Below, piece after piece: positions 44,542-53,166 of a stretch of 64,000 nt of DNA. The notes below the pieces were generated by a model. That model ran no database searches and had not been told where the DNA came from. It worked only from the letters and a program-made list of their open reading frames with translations. The translations under genes and the position numbers were made by a program. Positions within the stretch are counted from its first letter, which is position 1, and each line of letters begins with the position of its first letter. Source of the DNA: Atlanticothrix silvestris CENA357 (GTDB lineage Bacteria > Cyanobacteriota > Cyanobacteriia > Cyanobacteriales > Nostocaceae); NCBI RefSeq assembly GCF_016056295.1, contig NZ_JAECZB010000005.1, forward strand, positions 1 through 64,000. The letters run 5' to 3'.

Positions 44542-45861
44542 TTAAGTTGGTGAAGTCTGTCTAGTCTTCAGATTTTCGTACATAGAAAGCATTTTTTTGA
44601 CGTTAATTATATGCTCTTGATAAACTTCTGGAATATCTACACTCGGCTCAATAATTAATTCTCCAATAGTATCATTTGCACATTCGTTAATCGAGTCGAT
44701 TAACAGATTAGGCATTGTAATATTTGCTTCGGCAATTTGTTTAATCACCGTATGAGGATTATCTTGTTCTACTATTGCTTTTAATACCTGGATTTCATGA
44801 CTGGGTAGCTTTTTGAGAAAATTATTCCATTCTTCAGGTAAAGTTTCAAATGAAGCTAACGGTTCAATTAAGTCTGATAAAGTAAACAATTCATTTTTTT
44901 CTTGTTCAGTATTTTCAGGCAAAAAATCTTGATTGAGTGTTTCTGTTTGTTGGAGTAATTCCCAAACTTGACTTTGCAATAAATCACGTTCTTCTTGTAA
45001 CAATGAGACTTCGCTTTTTAATTGCTGTAGCTCAGTTTGTTCTTCTCCTATTTGCTTTTGTAACAAATTAAGACTAGCTGCTATATTGTCTTTTTCTGTG
45101 GCTGTATCTACAAGTAATTTACTTTGCTGATTAACTTCGGTTTCTAGTTCTTGAAGTGTAATTCTTAATTCGTAAAGTTTTTCTTCTAATTGTGGTTTTA
45201 ATCTACCTAATAAAGTTAAATTACTCTCTATTTCTTGCTTTTCTTTTTGGAGTTCGCAAATTTGATTTTGTGTCTGACTAATTTCAGAACGATATGCATT
45301 ACAGTGCAATTCTAGACGGCGTTTTTCTGCTGTAAGACTGGTAAAGGAATGATTCAGTTCTACTTTATTCTTTTCAAGGATGTGAAGTTCAGTTTTTAAA
45401 CTGCTAGATTCGTCTTCTAATTGCTTTTTCTGCCCAGCAAAATTGCCTAACTCCCTATGCAGGCTATCTCTTTGGTTGCGGCATTCTAATATTTGATTTT
45501 GAATCTGTTGTGACTCTTTATACAATAAATTTCGATGCGTTTCTATTTGGTTGATTTCTCTAACAATCCGAGACTTCAATCCCTCCATGTCTTTAATTCG
45601 CCTATGGAGCGAACCTAAAACTAACATTTCATGATTTTTATGTCGCTGATCCACAAATAAGGCTGCTGTGTAAGTAGCAAGCACAGTGATTATACCTGTG
45701 ATCAAGGATTGATTAAAATTCCAGTTAGGGACGAGACTCAAACCAAAACTCACACTAAAGGCAATTATGCCTAAGATCAATCGATTACTTACCATTAATG
45801 ATTGCATATTGCTGGGTTTTAGCGTAGTTAAGTTGTTAGAAGTAGTAGTTCTTAAGGACAT
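44542..45861 (-). CDS. Membrane-anchored long coiled-coil protein with TerB_C-like C-terminus
   Basis: This 439-residue protein has two N-terminal membrane segments (about residues 27-45 and 50-68). About 220 residues of heptad-rich coiled coil follow (70-300; for example LLYKESQQIQNQILECRNQR). A C-terminal domain from about 335 (LPSHEIQVLKAIVEQDNPHT, then LLIDSINECANDTIGELIIE) resembles TerB_C domains of tellurite-resistance-linked systems. It is flanked on the same strand by a DUF815 ATPase upstream and a DUF2791 ATPase downstream. The TerB_C call is by pattern only. Confidence 0.68.
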   Translation of the reverse strand: MSLRTTTSNNLTTLKPSNMQSLMVSNRLILGIIAFSVSFGLSLVPNWNFNQSLITGIITVLATYTAALFVDQRHKNHEMLVLGSLHRRIKDMEGLKSRIVREINQIETHRNLLYKESQQIQNQILECRNQRDSLHRELGNFAGQKKQLEDESSSLKTELHILEKNKVELNHSFTSLTAEKRRLELHCNAYRSEISQTQNQICELQKEKQEIESNLTLLGRLKPQLEEKLYELRITLQELETEVNQQSKLLVDTATEKDNIAASLNLLQKQIGEEQTELQQLKSEVSLLQEERDLLQSQVWELLQQTETLNQDFLPENTEQEKNELFTLSDLIEPLASFETLPEEWNNFLKKLPSHEIQVLKAIVEQDNPHTVIKQIAEANITMPNLLIDSINECANDTIGELIIEPSVDIPEVYQEHIINVKKMLSMYENLKTRQTSPT

Positions 45862-45966
45862 TACCCCTCACATTGTGGTGCGGGTATCTCCAGTTGTAAG
45901 TGTTTGTGTATAACATTGTTCTAGAAGTAATAAAAAAGTGCAATCAATAGCAAATTAATTTGAAAA

Positions 45967-47346
45967 TTACGTAGCAGATGTATTTTTATTTTTAGCAAAA
46001 AATGCTAATTCGGCTTTTAAAAAATCGATAAATTGACGTGCTGTGCGTCCAGAACGTCCGTTGTGGCGGGTTGCCCACTGTAATGCTTGATATTCTAAAT
46101 CTTCTTGGCTAAGATTAATTCCGGTTTGGGCGGCTAGATGCCTAACTATTTGTAAATAGGTTTTTTGATCTGCGGCCTCAAAGGTTAAGGTTAACCCAAA
46201 GCGATCGCTAAATGAAAGTTTCTCCTGCATCGTATCCCAAGCGTGGATTTCTGTATTATCTTTGGGTGTGGGTCTGTCTGCAAAAAACTCCCGAATCAAG
46301 TGGCGACGGTTAGAAGTAGCATAAACTACTACATTTTGTGGCCGTGCAGTTAAATTGCCTTCTAAAACTACTTTGAGCGCTTTAAAAGCATCATCATCTT
46401 CCTCAAAAGACAAATCATCAACAAAGATAATAAATTTTTGGGGTACACCACGCAAATGTTCCACAATTTTTGGTAAATCTTGCAAGTCCGATTTGGCTAC
46501 TTCTAGCAAACGAAGATTGCAGTTGTCATACTCATTCAATAAGGCTTTTACTAAAGAAGATTTTCCTGACCCCCGACTGCCGTAAAGTAATACATGTAAT
46601 GCTGCCTCTCCTGATAAGAGAAATTCTGTATTTTTTAACAAAGCATCTCGCTGGGACTCATAACCCACAAGTGCATTCAGCTTGACTGGGTCAGGATAGC
46701 GAATCCCAATAAACTGACCTGCTTGCCAGCGTAAGGCGCGATATTCGGCAAACAAACCCGTACCAAATTGCCGATAATAAACCGCTAATTCCTCTACAGC
46801 GTCAGCCCAATTTTCTGAATGTTGCCAAGACGCAATATTAGTCATCTCTGGATGCTGCTTCATCAATCCCGTCCCTATTCCCGTTCCGCCTTGCTCCTGG
46901 TACCACACAACAGGAGAAACAGGTAAATGGGCTACAGTTTGTACCCACTCGCTCAAAACAGCGCTACTACATTCGTAAAGACTCTGCAACACCTGTAAAT
47001 CATGTTGAACTGCTGCTATTAAAGCCCTTGGCAAATCCTCAAATTCTCGTTGTTGAGCAAGCCTACTAAAAGGATTTTCAGAAATCAGAATTTGAGTAAT
47101 TAAGTAGTCCTCCCAATTTTGATTTTTAGCAGCCAACGCATGGAAGTAATTGCCGTAGGCTTGGAGGCAGCCCTTAGCGTCGGCATCAGTATAACGTATC
47201 GCTTGCAACAGGTCAATAAATGCGATCCCCACTTCGCTCTGGAGGACAGATTGGTACAGTAAAAGTGATGCTGCTTGGCGCTGGAGGAATTGAACTTGAG
47301 CATAGTATGAAGTACTTGCTGTTGGCATTGTTTGATTATCCATCAA
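45967..47346 (-). CDS. DUF815-family AAA ATPase
   Basis: A 459-residue protein with a helical N-terminal region of about 220 residues and a DUF815-type ATPase: AVLGYESQR-like entry (LNALVGYESQRDALLKNTEF), Walker A (LLYGSRGSGKSSLVKALLNE), Walker B (KFIIFVDDLSFEEDD), sensor 1 (VVVYATSNRRHLIREFFADR) and SFSDRFGLTLTF. The family is widespread, including in cyanobacteria, but its function is not established. It is first in a minus-strand set with a coiled-coil membrane protein (105 bp gap) and a DUF2791 ATPase. Confidence 0.85.
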   Translation of the reverse strand: MMDNQTMPTASTSYYAQVQFLQRQAASLLLYQSVLQSEVGIAFIDLLQAIRYTDADAKGCLQAYGNYFHALAAKNQNWEDYLITQILISENPFSRLAQQREFEDLPRALIAAVQHDLQVLQSLYECSSAVLSEWVQTVAHLPVSPVVWYQEQGGTGIGTGLMKQHPEMTNIASWQHSENWADAVEELAVYYRQFGTGLFAEYRALRWQAGQFIGIRYPDPVKLNALVGYESQRDALLKNTEFLLSGEAALHVLLYGSRGSGKSSLVKALLNEYDNCNLRLLEVAKSDLQDLPKIVEHLRGVPQKFIIFVDDLSFEEDDDAFKALKVVLEGNLTARPQNVVVYATSNRRHLIREFFADRPTPKDNTEIHAWDTMQEKLSFSDRFGLTLTFEAADQKTYLQIVRHLAAQTGINLSQEDLEYQALQWATRHNGRSGRTARQFIDFLKAELAFFAKNKNTSAT

Positions 47347-47431
47347 TCAACAAAGGTGATGTAGCTAAACAGCTATGGTAAATTGTCTGCTGACCCTGGC
47401 AGCAAAATCAAAATCTACATAGGTTGTAACA

Positions 47432-47752
47432 ATGAATTCAAGTATAATTGCTGCTCTAGCCTACGGCATCTTAGCGATTATTGGTGGCGTTATTGGTTAC
47501 AGGCAAGCTAATAGTCAAGTTTCACTAATCAGTGGTAGCATTAGCGGTTTATTACTAATTGTTGCTGCCTACTTTCAATTTCAGGGACAAACCTGGGCTT
47601 CAATTCTAGCCGTTGGCGTTACTGCTGTTTTAGTAGCTTTTTTTGCTTTTAGGTTGGCTAAGACCCGTAAGTTTATGCCTGCGGGATTAATGATTCTTTT
47701 AGGAACACTGGCGCTAGCTGTGATGGTAAATCAATTTGTTAGCTTTCGCTAA
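47432..47752 (+). CDS. TMEM14-family (UPF0136) small membrane protein
   Basis: A 106-residue protein made of four hydrophobic helices with small loops (IIAALAYGILAIIGGVIGYR; SGSISGLLLIVAAYFQFQ; GLMILLGTLALAVMVNQF). This matches TMEM14/FAX-type proteins, whose plastid members export fatty acids. It is divergent from the DUF815 ATPase gene. The start ATG follows a GTTGTAAC stretch with no good ribosome binding site. Confidence 0.82.
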   Translation: MNSSIIAALAYGILAIIGGVIGYRQANSQVSLISGSISGLLLIVAAYFQFQGQTWASILAVGVTAVLVAFFAFRLAKTRKFMPAGLMILLGTLALAVMVNQFVSFR

Positions 47753-48058
47753 AAATTACCCTCCTGCTGTTTTTGTATAGATGACTCCCCCTGTATTCAG
47801 GTCATTTTATATAGTACATATATATTACCGGATAGTGAATCGGGTGAATAAATAAGCAGGGGAGCATAAACAAACAAACCTGCCTTCCCCTTATTATCAA
47901 TGCCCTTCTGCGCCCTGCACTCTGCCCCAATTCCTCTTCTTTTTGCTCCATGCATCATATAGATTATTAATATTTGGTCAAAAATAAATTAACTATTGCC
48001 TCTCTAAAATCTCCGGTTTTTTTCAGTTTGTGATGATAAATAAAAATAATGACATAAA
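47753..48058. other. Intergenic region 5' of a MITE
   Basis: About 300 bp without a gene. It carries dispersed C-rich short repeats (TGCCCTTCTGCGCCCTGCAC near 47900) common in this genome. Confidence 0.4.
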
Positions 48059-48269
48059 TTAGGGGTTGCTGAAAAAGTCCTTTAGTGTGGGTAGGGAACA
48101 GGGAACAGGGAACAGTTTCACCCTTATTGTTTCCAGTTTTTTGAAGTCCAAAAAATTGTCAATGCAAGGTTTTTAAAGCTTCTACCTGTATTCTTTTGCA
48201 CTTTTTTCTCCAAAAATAGCCTGGAAAGCTTACAACATAAGAGTTTTAAAGCTATTCAGCAGACCCTAA
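48059..48269. mobile_element. 211-bp MITE with 18-bp terminal inverted repeats
   Basis: The left end TTAGGGGTTGCTGAA and the right end TTCAGCAGACCCTAA are inverted copies with three mismatches over 18 bp. Flanks carry a possible 3-bp AAT target duplication. The interior is non-coding and has GGGAACA tandem units near 48095-48113. Ends of this type belong to IS elements of the IS5-like kind, so this is probably a non-autonomous derivative. Confidence 0.7.
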
Positions 48270-48687
48270 ATTATGTTGATTCTGTATTTGATGACATCAT
48301 CTCAAAATCAGCAAAAATTCTCATTAAGTGATGAATACTTAGAGTCTCCAAGCATCTATCCACAGATAGTATTTGGAAGTTGGTAGTTCATTTGACTAAA
48401 CCTAGATTTTTAGTCTAAAAATGGTCAATAACTATAGTTAAATTATTCAAAATTAACTAATTAGATATTTTTAAAGATTTGATAGATTTAACAGCATAAT
48501 TTAAAGCAAAAATAAAGGTAATATTGCCATTTTGGCAGGTTCTGATAAGAGATATGAGATATTAATAGATTGGAGAAATTATAAATGATAGTCGCGCATC
48601 TGTTGCCATTCTACCGAAACTGCTAAAGCCAAATCAATTCCGACATTAGGTGATTTTTCAGCAATTTTCCGAAGTAGGACATAATAC
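48270..48687. other. Leader region of the kinase/HopA1 pair
   Basis: It holds only tiny frames: MTSSQNQQKFSLSDEYLESP and 11 more residues (48291-48386), without a ribosome binding site, and MIVAHLLPFYRNC (48584-48625), after a good GGAG. Another frame over the second one reads STETAKAKSIPTLGDFSAIF without a start codon, as if a small gene had suffered a frameshift. AGTAGGAC directly before 48688 is the ribosome binding site of the kinase gene. Confidence 0.4.
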
Positions 48688-49926
48688 ATGTTATTACCAA
48701 TGTCTTCTCAAAACGTCATCCAGTATCTGCAAGAAGCAGGTCTGTGTAGCTCAGAAAATACCACACTAGATCAAACTGAGTTGCCAGAAAGGAACAAGAA
48801 AAATTACAATTTACTGGTGACTCTAGCAGATAATCGTAAACTGCTGATTAAACAAGAATGCAGCCTTGAAAATCATGAAACTTCTCATGAGTTGTTTAAT
48901 GAGTGGCTGTTTCACCAATTGCTTCAACAGTTTCCAGTTATCGGCAATATTTCGGCGATCGCACCATTAGTGCTACATTTTGATGAGGAAAATTCCATCC
49001 TCGTCCGTAACTACTTCAGTGAATATTTAGAACTAGAGGGATTTTACCGTCACAACGATATCTTCCCCACAGAGATTGCCACTGTAATTGGCACTACCTT
49101 AGCAGAACTACATCGTGCTACCTTCCAACGCCGAGAATATCGTGATTTTATGGCAACTGCTCCCGAAGGACAGTTTCGCTATCACTTTTACAATCCAGCG
49201 CAAGGTATAGATTCAATTAGCCCAGAGATTTTTGGTACAGTTCCTACTGAGGCACTGAAATTCTATGCTCTCTATCAACGTTATGAAAGTTTAGAATCTG
49301 CGATCGCAGACTTGGCTTATGAATGGAATCCTTGTTGCTTGACTCACAACGATCTGAAGTTAGACAATATATTAATTCATTCTCGCTGGAATCAACTAGA
49401 CAATTGCCTAGTACGACTGATCGACTGGAAAGCTTGTGCTTGGGGAGATCCAGCTTTTGATTTGGGAACTCTACTAGCAAGCTATTTAAGAATTTGGCTT
49501 TCCAGTTTAGTAGTAGATCCTACTATTGAATTAGAAGAATCTCTACATCTGGCAATGACACCACTAGAAGTTATTCAACCTTCATTGCTAGCTCTCATTC
49601 GAGCTTACCTGGATGCTTTTTCGATGATTTTAGAGGAGCGTCAAGACTTTATAGTGCGAATTATCCAGTTTGCTGGATTAGCACTAATTCATCAAATTCA
49701 AGAAACAATTAAGTATCAAAAATACTTTGATAATTCTAACCTTTGTATGCTCCAGATCGCTAAAAATCTTCTCACTATACCTGAGCAATCTGTAATGAAT
49801 ATTTTTGGTGTCTGTGAGTCAGAAATTATTAGCCCTTTGGCGAAACTTCATAAACTTACTCAGCCTGAAAAAGAGCAACAATTAATACGTCTTTATTACG
49901 AAAAAACTCGCCTCCGCGGTTGTTAA
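48688..49926 (+). CDS. APH-type kinase (phosphotransferase), LxmK-like partner of HopA1 protein
   Basis: A 412-residue protein with the aminoglycoside-phosphotransferase kinase fold. The catalytic loop is His220-Asn-Asp222 with Asn227 (LTHNDLKLDN), and the metal-binding Asp246 sits in LIDWKACAWGDPAFDLG; the phosphate-binding N-lobe has LLVTLADNRKLLIKQ. It is followed 167 bp later by a HopA1-family gene on the same strand. In lexapeptide-type class V lanthipeptide pathways, an APH-like kinase and a HopA1-like protein together dehydrate Ser/Thr of a precursor. I infer a related role; the true substrate is unknown. Confidence 0.8.
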   Translation: MLLPMSSQNVIQYLQEAGLCSSENTTLDQTELPERNKKNYNLLVTLADNRKLLIKQECSLENHETSHELFNEWLFHQLLQQFPVIGNISAIAPLVLHFDEENSILVRNYFSEYLELEGFYRHNDIFPTEIATVIGTTLAELHRATFQRREYRDFMATAPEGQFRYHFYNPAQGIDSISPEIFGTVPTEALKFYALYQRYESLESAIADLAYEWNPCCLTHNDLKLDNILIHSRWNQLDNCLVRLIDWKACAWGDPAFDLGTLLASYLRIWLSSLVVDPTIELEESLHLAMTPLEVIQPSLLALIRAYLDAFSMILEERQDFIVRIIQFAGLALIHQIQETIKYQKYFDNSNLCMLQIAKNLLTIPEQSVMNIFGVCESEIISPLAKLHKLTQPEKEQQLIRLYYEKTRLRGC

Positions 49927-50093
49927 TAATAATCTGAAAAATTCAAAAAGCAAAATTATCTATAGTATTTTGAATTTTGAATTTGTCATCATCTTATTTA
50001 CCCATACTTAATTTTCGCTTAACTGAAATAGAATATTTATCACTTAGTGGTTGTCTGGCTTTTTATTCCAAATTTTGAGTTTTGAATTGAGTA

Positions 50094-51182
50094 ATGCTAA
50101 ATTCTTCTACTAATACCCTTTTAACTTCTCTGTTTGACATTGCTGCTAATATCCAAATCGAGCCAAATTTCTGTATTCACCACCCCAATTATCAGCCTTT
50201 TGCTTTACCAACTAAAGTAGCAGATAGGTTTCAGCAAAATTCTACTGCTTTACAACATAAATATCTCACCCTATTACTGCGAAATTTCCTCTACGGTATT
50301 TATTACAACGGTTCGCTGCAAAGTGTTTTGGCAGTTAATACCGATACTACTAATTGCTTACCACATCACAATTTAGAAAATAATTCTGTTTTAGATATTG
50401 ATTGGAAATTTTATGAACAACTGCACACTAGCAATCACGGTAGAGGTTATTTTGACCCTAGTTGGCAGGTGTTGCGCCAGGAACCTGATGGTAGTATGGC
50501 GGTAACTAAAGATGGTTTGACACTATATATTGAGCCAGATTGCCACCTCAAGCCTAGCTCAAAATCGGCTAAGGCTGGTGAATCAGTTGCTATCTGGATG
50601 CCCAAAAATCGGCTACAAAATGGCTGTTACCTAGCAGTGAGCAATGTCGGACAGGAAAGACAGTGTGGCCCAGATGCTGATTTAGGCACAGGACGAATCT
50701 ATTTTAATTTCACTGCATCCGGTGCGATCGCACTAATGGATAGCTTAACGCAACAGTTAAATGCAGATACAATTCCTTTTACTTTTCAAGTTCTCTACAA
50801 TCCCTCTGCATACGGACGTTATGACTCAGGGTTACTCTACTTTAAACGCCACAACTACCCAGCAATTCGCAAAATTCTTCAGGCTGTTTACACACAGCAT
50901 CAAGCTCATTTTCAGTCCGAAATACCCTTGTTTACCAAGTTTTTAGCACCAGGGTTAGGCTTAGCCGAGGAACCAACCAAAAAATTTGCAGCCCAGGAAA
51001 CTTTTGGCATGAACCGTTGCCAAATTGTAGCTAATGCTTTATTAGAAGCTTGGCAAAAAGGTAAAAATGCGATTGAGGAAAAAATGAAGGTGATTGATCA
51101 ACATTTTACGCGCCATTTAATTGATTTGCAGCGCCCTTACCTCAATCCCACTTCCGAGGATATATATCACCCTTTAAAATAA
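50094..51182 (+). CDS. HopA1-family protein (putative phosphopeptide lyase)
   Basis: A 362-residue protein matching the HopA1 effector family in cyanobacteria: NFLYGIYYNGS, HGRGYFDPSWQVLRQEPDGS, VSNVGQERQCGPDADLGTGR and the C-terminal FGMNRCQIVANALLEAWQKG. The name comes from a Pseudomonas effector, but in class V lanthipeptide clusters the same domain (LxmY) is the proposed lyase that removes phosphate from Ser/Thr. It directly follows an APH-type kinase, which is the matching partner. The short gap has no ribosome binding site of note and no precursor gene. Confidence 0.83.
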   Translation: MLNSSTNTLLTSLFDIAANIQIEPNFCIHHPNYQPFALPTKVADRFQQNSTALQHKYLTLLLRNFLYGIYYNGSLQSVLAVNTDTTNCLPHHNLENNSVLDIDWKFYEQLHTSNHGRGYFDPSWQVLRQEPDGSMAVTKDGLTLYIEPDCHLKPSSKSAKAGESVAIWMPKNRLQNGCYLAVSNVGQERQCGPDADLGTGRIYFNFTASGAIALMDSLTQQLNADTIPFTFQVLYNPSAYGRYDSGLLYFKRHNYPAIRKILQAVYTQHQAHFQSEIPLFTKFLAPGLGLAEEPTKKFAAQETFGMNRCQIVANALLEAWQKGKNAIEEKMKVIDQHFTRHLIDLQRPYLNPTSEDIYHPLK

Positions 51183-51258
51183 TTATTATTGTCGTTACTG
51201 TAAAATAATGTTGTAGAGCAGGCTTGGAGCTTGCTTTTTTAATTCTTATTTTTTAAAG

Positions 51259-51705
51259 ATGCCTTTTACTTATAATCGCACCATTCGTTTTCATGATACT
51301 GATGCCGCGGGGGTAGTTTATTTTGCTAATGTTTTAAGTATCTGTCATGAAGCTTACGAAGAATCTTTAGCAGCATCAGGTATTAATCTCAAAGGTTTTT
51401 TCACTAATGCGTCTGTGGGTTTTCCTATTGTTCATGCTAATGCGGATTTTTTACGTCCAATGTATTGTGGTGAAAATTTAACAATTAGCTTAATTCCTCA
51501 AAAACTCAGTGTTGATAAGTTTGAAATTAATTACGAAGTTACTAATACTGATGTGTTAGTTGCTAAGGCAATTACTAGACACGTTTGTATTGATGTGAGT
51601 AGTAGAAGTAAGCAAGAATTACCTGATGAAATGATCGAATGGTTGGAACTTAACCGCAGAGACGCTGAGGGCGCGGAGAGAAGAAAGTCAAGAGAGGTTA
51701 TGTAG
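51259..51705 (+). CDS. 1,4-dihydroxy-2-naphthoyl-CoA hydrolase (hotdog thioesterase)
   Basis: A 148-residue hotdog-fold thioesterase of the 4HBT type with [20 protein letters not shown], in which the Asp acts as catalytic residue. In cyanobacteria such enzymes cleave DHNA-CoA in phylloquinone synthesis, and this gene sits beside menE, menC, menA and menF. The last 17 residues ([17 protein letters not shown]) are encoded by a dispersed intergenic repeat (CGCAGAGACGCTGAGGGCGC), so the natural stop seems to have been overrun. The 3' end overlaps the convergent menE by 18 bp. Confidence 0.85.
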   Translation: MPFTYNRTIRFHDTDAAGVVYFANVLSICHEAYEESLAASGINLKGFFTNASVGFPIVHANADFLRPMYCGENLTISLIPQKLSVDKFEINYEVTNTDVLVAKAITRHVCIDVSSRSKQELPDEMIEWLELNRRDAEGAERRKSREVM

Positions 51706-53166
51706 GAATTTTTTGGCTATTTGCTGTAGCTGTTGACGATTGATTTTACCTTGGGAGTTACGAGGTAAGTTTTGCTGAGGAATCCAGTATTTAGGTATTT
51801 TAAATTTGCTGAGTTTGTTTTTGAGTAGGGTTTGAATTTCTAAATTAGATGTGTTGGAATTTTGGGGAATGTAAAGGGCTGTTAATACTTGTCCCCAGTG
51901 TTGATCTGGTACACCAATTACACAAACATCAGCAACCATTTGAGTTGATCTGATAGCTGATTCAATTTCTATAGGGTAAATGTTTTCTCCACCTGTGATG
52001 ATTTTGTCGCTGTTACGCCCGATTATATTTAAGTAACCTTGGTCGTCTAAAAAACCCAAATCATCTACGGAGAAATAATCTTGATTTTCCTCGATTTGAG
52101 GATAATAACCAAGGGCTAAAGATTTAGCCTTAATTATGATGTTGCCGATTTGATGGGAACTTAAAATTTTGCCTTGTTGATTGCGGATTGTTACTTGGGC
52201 GTGAGGCAGAATTTGACCACTGCCAATTTTACCATTGAGAAAATCATCAGGTTTGAGGGTAGCAATTTGAGAGGCAGTTTCTGTCATGCCATAAGTAGGC
52301 GCTAATCGAATTTGATGAAATTTTGCTTTTTCTAATAGTTCTGACCAAGCTGGTGCGCCTCCTAAAAGTACAGTTTGAAATTGGGCTAACCATTCTGTTA
52401 ATTGTGGATTTTGTAAGCAACGTTGTAATTGTGTTGGTACTAAAGATATGAAAAAATCTGAAGGATTTATTTGGTATTTTTGACCAGATTCTATGGTTTT
52501 AAATGAGGTAATAGCTAGTTTTCCTTCAGTAGTGAAGGAGCGCATAAATTGCATCAATCCGCTGACGTGATATAACGGCAGTACACAAAAAGAATTGACT
52601 TGCTTTAGCTCAAAATATTCGGTAAATCCTTGTACAGATGCCATTAAAGTTTCCCAAGTGTGGATGGCAAATTTAATTTGTCCTGATGAACCGCCTGTGG
52701 GAATCATGATGTGATTGGGCATAGGGCATTGATTGTTATTCTCATGCCCCCTTCGGGTTCGCAGTCGCCTGCGGAGGGAAACCCTCCCCGAAGTTGCCAC
52801 AACGCGGGGAACCCGCGCAAGGCACTTCTCTTTGCAGCGCTGTCTCACCATGTCCCATGCCCTATGCCCCATGCCCCAAATAATATCAGGCTGGACTAAA
52901 TTAAATACTTGTTGCCATTCTTGCTTTCCCCAATCAGGGTTACAAAGAAATACTGGACAACCAGCAGCACAAGCAGCGATGAAACTTGCTAAAAATCTCA
53001 CTGGTTCACGTTCAGCTAAGATGATTTTTGGTGGTGTTTTATTGGCTAATAACGGGGTTAATTCTAAATATAATTGTGCGGTTAGTTCCTGAAATTGACG
53101 GCTATTGTAACCAATCAGCCAATCATATTCAGTATAGTTATTGAGATATGCTAAAGGTCTTTGCAT
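51688..53166 (-). CDS. menE: o-Succinylbenzoate-CoA ligase with repeat-encoded insertion
   Basis: MenE activates o-succinylbenzoate with CoA in phylloquinone synthesis. This 492-residue ANL-type ligase shows the P-loop [20 protein letters not shown], the [12 protein letters not shown] motif and [20 protein letters not shown]. Fifty-two residues (from MGHRAWDM to NQCPMP, 52719-52876) directly before the P-loop are coded by a GC-rich dispersed repeat inserted in frame; homologues lack them. It lies last in menA-menC-menE and overlaps menC by 16 bp. Whether the enlarged loop tolerates activity is open. Confidence 0.88.
   Translation of the reverse strand: MQRPLAYLNNYTEYDWLIGYNSRQFQELTAQLYLELTPLLANKTPPKIILAEREPVRFLASFIAACAAGCPVFLCNPDWGKQEWQQVFNLVQPDIIWGMGHRAWDMVRQRCKEKCLARVPRVVATSGRVSLRRRLRTRRGHENNNQCPMPNHIMIPTGGSSGQIKFAIHTWETLMASVQGFTEYFELKQVNSFCVLPLYHVSGLMQFMRSFTTEGKLAITSFKTIESGQKYQINPSDFFISLVPTQLQRCLQNPQLTEWLAQFQTVLLGGAPAWSELLEKAKFHQIRLAPTYGMTETASQIATLKPDDFLNGKIGSGQILPHAQVTIRNQQGKILSSHQIGNIIIKAKSLALGYYPQIEENQDYFSVDDLGFLDDQGYLNIIGRNSDKIITGGENIYPIEIESAIRSTQMVADVCVIGVPDQHWGQVLTALYIPQNSNTSNLEIQTLLKNKLSKFKIPKYWIPQQNLPRNSQGKINRQQLQQIAKKFLHNLS
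52719..52876. repeat. Dispersed GC-rich repeat inserted in frame into menE
   Basis: The block contains GTTCGCAGTCGCCTGCGGAG, CTTCGGG / CCCGAAG pairs and flanking TGGGGCATGGGGCATAGGGCATGG tandem units. Such palindromic blocks normally occur between genes in Nostocales. Its length of about 156 bp (52 codons) keeps menE in frame. Confidence 0.78.

Noticed and set aside
43059..47346. BREX defence system
   Set aside because: Only the DUF2791 ATPase is shared. PglX methylase, PglZ, BrxA/BrxB and BrxL are absent.
50094..51182. Type III secretion effector (literal reading of the HopA1 name)
   Set aside because: No secretion system is present and the gene follows an APH-type kinase. The family in cyanobacteria fits peptide modification better.
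52711..53092. Plus-strand frames opposite menE
   Set aside because: They are antisense shadows of menE and its repeat insert. They have no ribosome binding site or domain.
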